A DNA stretch of 64,000 bases from Pseudorhodoferax sp047601025 (GTDB lineage Bacteria > Pseudomonadota > Gammaproteobacteria > Burkholderiales > Burkholderiaceae_C), in NCBI RefSeq assembly GCF_047601025.1, contig NZ_JASGJZ010000001.1, positions 2,046,001 to 2,110,000 on the forward strand, written 5' to 3'. Position 1 is the stretch's first letter, and each line of letters opens with the position of its first letter. The position numbers were made by a program, and so were the translations under genes. Shown here in pieces: positions 58,055 to 64,000 of this stretch. Below the pieces are notes generated by a model. That model was not told where the DNA came from. It made no database searches and was given only the letters and a program-made list of their open reading frames with translations.

Positions 58055-60001
58055 ATGGACACCACCTTCCCGAGATTGCTGCTGCAGCACGCCGCCGAAC
58101 GGCCGGATGCGCCGGCCATGCGCGAGAAGGAGTTCGGTATCTGGCAGACGCTCGGCTGGCGCGCGCTGGCGCAGATGGTCGAGCAAGCCGCCTGCGGCCT
58201 GCACGCGGCCGGGCTGCGGCCGGGCGAGCACCTGGCGGTGGTCGGCGCCAACCGGCCGCGGCTGTACGCCTGCATGCTGGCCGCGCAGGCGCTGGGCGCG
58301 ATCCCGGTGCCGCTGTACCAGGACGCGGTGGCCGCCGAGTTCGTCTACCCGCTGTCCAACGCCGAGGTGCGCCTGTGCGTGGTGGAGGACCAGGAGCAGG
58401 TCGACAAGATGCTGGAGGTGCGCGGCCAGTACCCGGCGCTCGAACGCATCTGGTACGACGACCCGCGCGGCCTGCGCCACTACCGCGAGCGCGGGCTGGC
58501 GTCCGTCGCCGACCTGCTGCAGCAGGGCGCGGCCCGCGCCGCGCAGGCGCCGGGCTTCTTCGCCGAGCGCGTGGCCGCGGGCCGCAGCGGCGACGTGGCC
58601 GCGATGTTCTTCACCTCCGGCACCACCGGCAACCCCAAGGGCGTGGTGCACACGCATGCGAGCCTGCTGGACCGCGCGCGCGCCGGCGCGGCCTTCGACC
58701 GGCTCACCGCCGCCGAGGAGGTGCTGGCCTACCTGCCGCCGGCCTGGATCGGCCAGAACATCTTCAGCTACGCGCAGTGGCTGGCCTGCGGCTACGTGGT
58801 CAACTGCCCCGAGTCGGCCGCTACCGTCGGCATCGACCTCAAGGAGATCGGGCCGACCTACTACTTCGCGCCGCCGCGCGTGTTCGAGGGCCTGCTGACC
58901 AGCGTGATGATCCGCATGGAGGACGCCGGGCGCTTCAAGCGCTGGCTGTTCCAGCGCTGCCTGGCGCTGGCGCGGCGCGTCGGCCCGGCGCGCATGGACG
59001 GCCGGCCGGTCGGCGCGCTGGACCGGCTGAGGTACGCGCTGGGCGACCTGCTGGTCTACGGCCCGCTGCGCAACACGCTGGGCTTCTCGCGCGTGCGCGT
59101 GGCCTACACCGCCGGCGAGGCCATCGGGCCCGACCTGTTCGCCTTCTACCGCGCCATCGGCATCAACCTCAAGCAGCTGTACGGCTCGACCGAGACCGCG
59201 GTGTTCGTCTGCCTGCAGCCGGACCACCAGGTGCGGGCCGACACCGTGGGCATCCCGATCGACGGCGTCGAGATCCGGGTCGCCGACAACGGCGAGATCC
59301 TGGTGCGCTCGGCCGGCCTGCTGCAGTGCTACTACAAGAACCCCGAGGCCACGGCCGAGGTGCTGACCGCCGACGGCTGGTACCACACCAGCGACGCCGG
59401 CTTCCTGGACGCCAGCGGCCACCTGAAGATCATCGACCGCGTCAAGGACGTCGGCCGCCTGCAGGGTGGCGCCAACGACGGCGCGATGTTCGCGCCCAAG
59501 TACGTGGAGAACAAGCTCAAGTTCTTCCCCTACATCAAGGAAGCCGTGGCCTACGGCGACGGCCGCGCCACGGTCTGCGTGATGCTGAACATCGATTTCG
59601 AGGCCGTGGGCAACTGGGCCGAGCGGCGCGGCCTGCCCTATGCCGGCTACACCGACCTGGCCGGCAAGCCCGAGGTCTACGAACTCATGCGCGAATGCGT
59701 CGAGCAGGTCAACGCCGACCTGGCGCAGGACGCCATGCTGGCCGGCAACCAGGTCAGCCGCTTCCTGGTGCTGCACAAGGAACTGGACGCCGACGACAAC
59801 GAGCTGACGCGCACCAACAAGGTCCGCCGCGGCTTCATCGCCGAGAAGTACAGGGTGCTGGTCGACGCGCTGTACGGCGGCAAGGCCGAGCAGTACGTCG
59901 AGACCCAGGTCCGGTTCGAGGACGGGCGCAGCGGCAGCGTCAGCGCCACGCTGCGGATCGTCGACGCCCGCACCTTCGCGCCGGTGCGGCGGGCCGCCTG
60001 A
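58055..60001 (+). CDS. AMP-binding acyl-CoA synthetase
   Basis: 648 residues. FTSGTTGNPKGVVHTH near 186 (P-loop), AYLPPAWIGQNIFSYAQW, LYGSTETAVF, YHTSDAGFLD and the C-terminal lysine region (KVRRGFIAEKYR). It resembles long-chain acyl-CoA synthetases of the kind found with liv transporters in Burkholderiales. The stop overlaps livG (TGATG). It probably activates the carboxylic acid imported by the transporter. Confidence 0.93.
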   Translation: MDTTFPRLLLQHAAERPDAPAMREKEFGIWQTLGWRALAQMVEQAACGLHAAGLRPGEHLAVVGANRPRLYACMLAAQALGAIPVPLYQDAVAAEFVYPLSNAEVRLCVVEDQEQVDKMLEVRGQYPALERIWYDDPRGLRHYRERGLASVADLLQQGAARAAQAPGFFAERVAAGRSGDVAAMFFTSGTTGNPKGVVHTHASLLDRARAGAAFDRLTAAEEVLAYLPPAWIGQNIFSYAQWLACGYVVNCPESAATVGIDLKEIGPTYYFAPPRVFEGLLTSVMIRMEDAGRFKRWLFQRCLALARRVGPARMDGRPVGALDRLRYALGDLLVYGPLRNTLGFSRVRVAYTAGEAIGPDLFAFYRAIGINLKQLYGSTETAVFVCLQPDHQVRADTVGIPIDGVEIRVADNGEILVRSAGLLQCYYKNPEATAEVLTADGWYHTSDAGFLDASGHLKIIDRVKDVGRLQGGANDGAMFAPKYVENKLKFFPYIKEAVAYGDGRATVCVMLNIDFEAVGNWAERRGLPYAGYTDLAGKPEVYELMRECVEQVNADLAQDAMLAGNQVSRFLVLHKELDADDNELTRTNKVRRGFIAEKYRVLVDALYGGKAEQYVETQVRFEDGRSGSVSATLRIVDARTFAPVRRAA

Positions 60002-60822
60002 TGGACGCATCGGCCATGGCGGCGGCGACCGCACCGCAGGCCGGCCGCCGGATCGGCGACGTGATCCTGGAGGTCCGGAACATCAGCCTGCGCTTCGGCG
60101 GCGTGAAGGCGCTGACCGACATCAGCTTCGACGTGCGCGAGCACGAGATCCGCGCCATCATCGGCCCCAACGGCGCCGGCAAGAGCTCCATGCTCAACTG
60201 CATCAACGGCGTGTACGCGCCGCAGGAGGGCGCGGTGGCCTTCCGCGGCCGGACCTTCCGGCACATGAACCCGCGCCAGGTGGCCGAGATGGGCGTGGCG
60301 CGGACGTTCCAGAACCTGGCGCTGTTCAAGGGCATGAGCGTGCTGGACAACATCATGACCGGCCGCAACCTGCGCATGAAGAGCAACCTGCTGCTGCAGG
60401 CGCTGCGCCTGGGCCCGGCCGAGCGCGAGGAGATCGCGCACCGCGAGCAGGTCGAGCGCATCATCGACTTCCTGGAGATCCAGCCCTGGCGCAAGACGCC
60501 GGTGGGCCGGCTGCCCTACGGCCTGCAGAAGCGCGTGGACCTGGGCCGGGCCCTGGCCATGGAGCCGCAGGTGCTGCTGCTGGACGAGCCCATGGCCGGC
60601 ATGAACGTGGAGGAGAAGCAGGACATGTGCCGCTTCATCCTCGACGTGAACGACGAGTTCGGCACCACGGTCGTGCTGATCGAGCACGACATGGGCGTGG
60701 TCATGGACATCTCCGACCGCGTGGTCGTGCTCGACTACGGCCGCAAGATCGGCGACGGCACGCCGGACGAGGTGCGCGGCAACGCGGACGTGGTCCGCGC
60801 CTACCTGGGCACGGACCATTGA
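60001..60822 (+). CDS. livG: LivG-type ABC transporter ATPase
   Basis: 273 residues. Walker A GPNGAGKSS near 55, signature LPYGLQKRVDLGRAL, Walker B VLLLDEPMAGM and the switch His in IEHDMGVVMD. The FQNLALFKGMSVLDNIM segment is LivG-like. It has a 25-residue N-terminal extension. It works with the two permeases downstream. Confidence 0.94.
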   Translation: MDASAMAAATAPQAGRRIGDVILEVRNISLRFGGVKALTDISFDVREHEIRAIIGPNGAGKSSMLNCINGVYAPQEGAVAFRGRTFRHMNPRQVAEMGVARTFQNLALFKGMSVLDNIMTGRNLRMKSNLLLQALRLGPAEREEIAHREQVERIIDFLEIQPWRKTPVGRLPYGLQKRVDLGRALAMEPQVLLLDEPMAGMNVEEKQDMCRFILDVNDEFGTTVVLIEHDMGVVMDISDRVVVLDYGRKIGDGTPDEVRGNADVVRAYLGTDH

Positions 60823-60866
60823 GATGACCCCCATGCCCTTCATTGCCTGGGGCGGCTGAGGCGGCC

Positions 60867-61796
60867 ATGGGCTTCTTCCTCGAAACCCTGTTCGGCGGCC
60901 TGATGGCCGGCATGCTCTACGCGCTGGTCGCGCTGGGCTTCGTGCTGATCTTCAAGGCCTCGGGCGTGTTCAATTTCGCGCAGGGTGCGATGGTGCTGTT
61001 CGCGGCGCTGGCAATGGCGCGCCTGTCGGAATGGCTGCCGCAGTGGCTGGGCTTCGACAGCCTGCTGCTGGCCAACGCGCTGGCGCTGCTCGCCGCCATC
61101 GCGCTGATGGCCGTGCTGGCCTGGCTGATCGAGCGGCTGGCGCTGCGCCGGCTCGTCGGGCAGGAGCCGATCGCGCTGCTGATGGCCACGCTGGGCATCG
61201 CCTACTTCATCGACGGCGCCGGCCAGCTGCTGTTCGGCAGCGCCACCTACAAGATCGACGTGGGCATGCCCAAGGACCCGATGATGGTGCTGGAGAACCT
61301 CTTCGAGGGCGGCCTGCTGCTCAGCAAGGAAGACCTGTACGCGGCGCTGGTCTCGGCGCTGCTGGTCCTCGGCCTGACCCTGTTCTTCCAGAAGACGCCG
61401 ACCGGCCGCGCGCTGCGCGCCGTGGCCGACGACCACCAGGCCGCGCAGTCCATCGGCATCCCGCTGTCGCGCATCTGGGTCATCGTCTGGACCATCGGCG
61501 GCATCGTCGCGCTGGTGGCCGGCATCATCTGGGGCTCCAAGCTGGGCGTGCAGTTCTCGATCTCGCTGGTGGCGCTGAAGGCGCTGCCGGTCGTGATCCT
61601 CGGCGGCCTGACCTCGGTGCCCGGCGCCATCGTCGGCGGCCTGATCATCGGCGCCGGCGAGAAGCTGTCGGAGATCTACATCGGCCCGCTGCTGGGCGGC
61701 GGCATCGAGAACTGGTTCGCCTACGTGCTGGCGCTGGCCTTCCTGCTGCTGCGCCCGCAGGGCCTGTTCGGCGACAAGATCATCGACCGCGTATGA
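60867..61796 (+). CDS. livH: LivH-type branched-chain ABC permease
   Basis: 309 residues, eight or so helices. ALVALGFVLIFKASGVFNFAQGAMVL is the classical LivH N-terminus; ADDHQAAQSIGIPLSRIWVI is the cytoplasmic loop that contacts the ATPase. The start MGFFLETLFGG at 60867 follows livG by 44 bases. Confidence 0.94.
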   Translation: MGFFLETLFGGLMAGMLYALVALGFVLIFKASGVFNFAQGAMVLFAALAMARLSEWLPQWLGFDSLLLANALALLAAIALMAVLAWLIERLALRRLVGQEPIALLMATLGIAYFIDGAGQLLFGSATYKIDVGMPKDPMMVLENLFEGGLLLSKEDLYAALVSALLVLGLTLFFQKTPTGRALRAVADDHQAAQSIGIPLSRIWVIVWTIGGIVALVAGIIWGSKLGVQFSISLVALKALPVVILGGLTSVPGAIVGGLIIGAGEKLSEIYIGPLLGGGIENWFAYVLALAFLLLRPQGLFGDKIIDRV

Positions 61797-61828
61797 CCCC
61801 CCCGGTCCCCGCGCCCCGCGCTCCGCCA

Positions 61829-61879
61829 CCCCCCCTCCGCTGCACGAGGGGGGCGCACCCGGTGGCCTGGCGAAGCCAG
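61829..61879. repeat. REP-like palindromic intergenic element between livH and livM
   Basis: Two hairpins: CCCCCCTC (61830-61837) with GAGGGGGG (61846-61853), and CTGG/CCAG at 61867-61879 around CGAAG. The joined text GGGGGGCGCACCCGG and GGCGAAGCCAG resembles palindromic elements scattered through Comamonadaceae genomes (from memory, not checked). It makes the livH-livM gap 174 bases. Confidence 0.55.
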
Positions 61880-61970
61880 TTCCGCGGGCGCGCCGCGGCC
61901 ATCGGAACTGCGGCCTGCGACGCGCCGCTGCATGCCGGGCACCAGGCCTGGTGCGCGACGGACGACTGAC

Positions 61971-63035
61971 ATGCTGTACCGAGAGAACGGCCAGTTCAAG
62001 CGGACCTACCGCGCCGACCTGCAGATCTTCCCGGTGCTGCAGGACCGGATCGCCGTCGGCGTGCTGCTGCTGGTCGCCTTCGTCGCCGTGCCGCTCGTGG
62101 GCAGCGACTACTTCTTCCGCGCCATCCTGATCCCGTTCCTGATCCTGTCGCTGGCGGCGCTCGGGCTGAACATCCTGGTCGGCTACTGCGGCCAGATCTC
62201 GCTGGGCACCGGCGCGTTCATGGCCATCGGCGCCTACGCCGCCTACAACCTGCAGGTGCGCGTCCCGGGCATGCCGCTGCTGCTGTCGCTGGTCGGCGGC
62301 GGGCTGGCGGCCACGGTGTTCGGCGTGCTGTTCGGCATCCCGAGCCTGCGCATCCGCGGGCTGTACCTGGCCGTGGCGACGCTGGCGGCGCAGTTCTTCA
62401 CGGACTGGTTCACCAACCGCGTGGCCTGGGTCACCAACGATTCGCCGTCGGGCTCGGTCAGCGTCGGCGCGCTGTCCTTCTTCGGCGCGCCGGTGGAGAC
62501 GCCGGTGCAGAAGTACCTGCTGTGCCTGACGCTGGTCTGCGTGTTCGCGCTGCTGGCCAAGAACCTCGTGCGCGGCGCGATCGGCCGGCAGTGGATGGCG
62601 ATCCGCGACATGGACGTCGCGGCGGCGGTCATCGGCATCCGCCCGGTCTACGCCAAGCTGTCGGCGTTCGCCGTCAGCTCCTTCGTCGTCGGCGTGGCCG
62701 GCGCGCTGTGGGGCTTCGTGCACCTGGGCTCGTGGGAGCCGGCGGCGTTCGGCATCGACCGCTCGTTCCAGCTGCTGTTCATGGTCATCATCGGCGGGCT
62801 GGGGTCGATCGCCGGCGCCTTCCTCGGCGCGGCCTTCATGGTGCTGCTGCCGCTGCTGCTGAACTACGTGCCGCATTGGCTGGGGCTGCCGCTGTCCACG
62901 GCCACCGCCTCGCACCTGGAGCACATGATCTTCGGCGCGCTGATCGTGTTCTTCCTGATCGTCGAGCCGCACGGCCTGGCGCGGCTGTGGCTCACGGCGC
63001 GCGAGAAGCTGCGGCTGTGGCCCTTCCCGCACTGA
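61971..63035 (+). CDS. livM: LivM-type branched-chain ABC permease
   Basis: 354 residues. LNILVGYCGQISLGTGAFMAIGAYAAYNL is the LivM signature; GIPSLRIRGLYLAVATLAAQF and DMDVAAAVIGIRPVYAKLSAFAVSSF (ATPase-contact loop) follow. The start MLYRENGQFKRTYRADLQIF at 61971 is the conserved one in these ligase-linked clusters. Confidence 0.94.
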   Translation: MLYRENGQFKRTYRADLQIFPVLQDRIAVGVLLLVAFVAVPLVGSDYFFRAILIPFLILSLAALGLNILVGYCGQISLGTGAFMAIGAYAAYNLQVRVPGMPLLLSLVGGGLAATVFGVLFGIPSLRIRGLYLAVATLAAQFFTDWFTNRVAWVTNDSPSGSVSVGALSFFGAPVETPVQKYLLCLTLVCVFALLAKNLVRGAIGRQWMAIRDMDVAAAVIGIRPVYAKLSAFAVSSFVVGVAGALWGFVHLGSWEPAAFGIDRSFQLLFMVIIGGLGSIAGAFLGAAFMVLLPLLLNYVPHWLGLPLSTATASHLEHMIFGALIVFFLIVEPHGLARLWLTAREKLRLWPFPH

Positions 63036-63079
63036 TTCCCACCCGGCGCGCACCCGTGCCTTTTTCCAGGAGACATCCG

Positions 63080-64000
63080 ATGAAGCTCAAACCCCTCGCC
63101 GCCCTCGCTGCCGCCGGCCTGTCCCTGCTGGCGGCGCCCGCCGCGTTCGCCCAGGCCGAGCAGTTCGTGCCGCTGCTGGTCTACCGCACCGGCCAGTTCG
63201 CGCCGCTGGGCATCCCCTGGGCCGACGGCAAGCAGGACTACCTGAAGCTCGTGAACGCGCGCGACGGCGGCGTCAACGGCGTGAAGCTGGTGTACGAGGA
63301 GTGCGAGACGGCCTACGACGCGGCCAAGGGCGTGGAGTGCTACGAGCGCCTGAAGGGCAAGGGCGGCGGCGCGGCCGGCTTCGATCCCCAGTCCACCGGC
63401 ATCACCTTCGCCGTGACCGACAAGGCCTTCGCCGACAAGATGGTGGTGCAGACCATGGGCTACGGCCTGTCGCAGTCGGTGGACGGCACGGTGTTCGAAT
63501 GGAACTTCCCGCTGCTGGGCACCTACTGGACGGCCGCCGACGTGATCGTGCAGGACATCCTGAAGAAGGAGAAGGGCAGCCTGAAGGGCAAGAAGATCGC
63601 GCTGGTCTACCACGACTCGCCCTACGGCAAGGAGCCGATCCCGCTGCTGCACAAGCGCGCCGCCAAGGAGGGCTTCGAGCTGGTGCTGTTCCCCGTCACC
63701 CCGCCCGGCGTGGAGCAGAAGAGCACCTGGCTGCAGATCCGCCAGCAGCGCCCCGACTACGTGCTGTTCTGGTCCGCCGGCGTGATGACGCCGGCCGGCA
63801 TCCGCGAGGCCCAGGCCACCGGCTACGCGCGCGAGAAGATCTACGCGATTTGGTGGGCCGGCTCCGACCACGACGTCAAGGACATCGGCGCCGGCGCCAA
63901 GGGCTACAACGCGGTCACGATCCACAACAGCGCGGCCCGCGACAAGGTGCACGGCGACCTGAAGCAGTTCGTCTACGACAAGGGCCAGGGCACGGCCGGC
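63080..64000 (+). CDS. Periplasmic branched-chain-type substrate-binding protein (cut by window end)
   Basis: 307 residues to the window end without a stop. The signal peptide is MKLKPLAALAAAGLSLLAAP ending AFAQA, then EQFVPLLVYRTGQFAPLGIPWADGKQ, VYEECETAYDAAKGVECYERL and ALVYHDSPYGKEPIPLL. It is the soluble binding protein of the liv system; TxxYxxG and ExxxCE-like segments hint at a non-amino-acid ligand. The strong AGGAGA precedes the ATG at 63080. Confidence 0.92.
   Translation, partial: MKLKPLAALAAAGLSLLAAPAAFAQAEQFVPLLVYRTGQFAPLGIPWADGKQDYLKLVNARDGGVNGVKLVYEECETAYDAAKGVECYERLKGKGGGAAGFDPQSTGITFAVTDKAFADKMVVQTMGYGLSQSVDGTVFEWNFPLLGTYWTAADVIVQDILKKEKGSLKGKKIALVYHDSPYGKEPIPLLHKRAAKEGFELVLFPVTPPGVEQKSTWLQIRQQRPDYVLFWSAGVMTPAGIREAQATGYAREKIYAIWWAGSDHDVKDIGAGAKGYNAVTIHNSAARDKVHGDLKQFVYDKGQGTAG

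Overview
The window is GC-rich, densely packed chromosomal DNA. Overlapping ATGA or TGATG junctions, a Burkholderiales-type H-NS, phhA/hppD, a LivGHM branched-chain-type ABC cluster next to an AMP-binding ligase, and an intergenic palindrome of a kind I associate with Comamonadaceae all point to a betaproteobacterium of the Burkholderiales, probably Comamonadaceae or a close relative. I cannot name a genus from the sequence alone.

Layout. 1-8.0 kb: thiolase tail, FIST sensor protein, PAS-GGDEF-EAL protein, thioesterase, enoyl-CoA hydratase, fused NMN adenylyltransferase-Nudix protein, glutamine amidotransferase, a 7-bp tandem repeat and an acylphosphatase. 8.1-18.4 kb: housekeeping genes (aldehyde dehydrogenase, cca, H-NS, ROK kinase, DUF2905, MidA-type methyltransferase, FolM-like reductase, folB, ttcA, DUF4136 lipoprotein, histidine phosphatase, beta-helix protein). 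18.4-30.5 kb: a complete type I-F CRISPR-Cas locus (cas1, cas2-3, csy1-4). Its cas1 and cas2-3 frames are both broken, a HepT/MntA toxin-antitoxin pair lies antisense inside it, and the arrays are composite: a long forward array, a tail-to-tail inverted array, and a forward remnant joined through a palindromic hybrid repeat. 30.5-38.8 kb: phhA, hppD with a divergent TetR regulator, a small protein, a fused membrane/spermidine-synthase-like protein, two tandem Tat-exported intradiol dioxygenases and an OmpR-type regulator.

38.9-49.6 kb: a compact type IV secretion gene set (VirB1, B2, B3, B4, B6, B9, B10, B11) with no visible VirB5, B7, B8 or D4. It is followed by a histidine kinase carrying an extraordinary Pro/Ala-rich insert. 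An imperfect, roughly 200-280 bp repeat lies in inverted orientation at 40.3 kb and 50.7 kb, and the first copy contains seven 15-bp units. 49.7-57.98 kb: a ModA-like binding protein without signal peptide, an OmpR regulator/multi-PAS kinase pair, a CHASE2 nucleotide cyclase, OmpA-like and FecR proteins, and a Crp/Fnr regulator. 58.1-64.0 kb: acyl-CoA ligase, LivG, LivH, LivM and a periplasmic binding protein cut by the window end.

The most notable region is the CRISPR locus. The surveillance complex (Csy1-4) and about 30 near-identical repeats look intact. The Cas1 integrase loses its last catalytic aspartate, and the Cas2-3 nuclease-helicase is cut inside its HD domain at a stop/start TGATG. 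If these are real mutations and not assembly errors, the system could bind targets but would be impaired in acquisition and possibly in degradation. The embedded toxin-antitoxin pair and the rearranged arrays make the locus worth checking.
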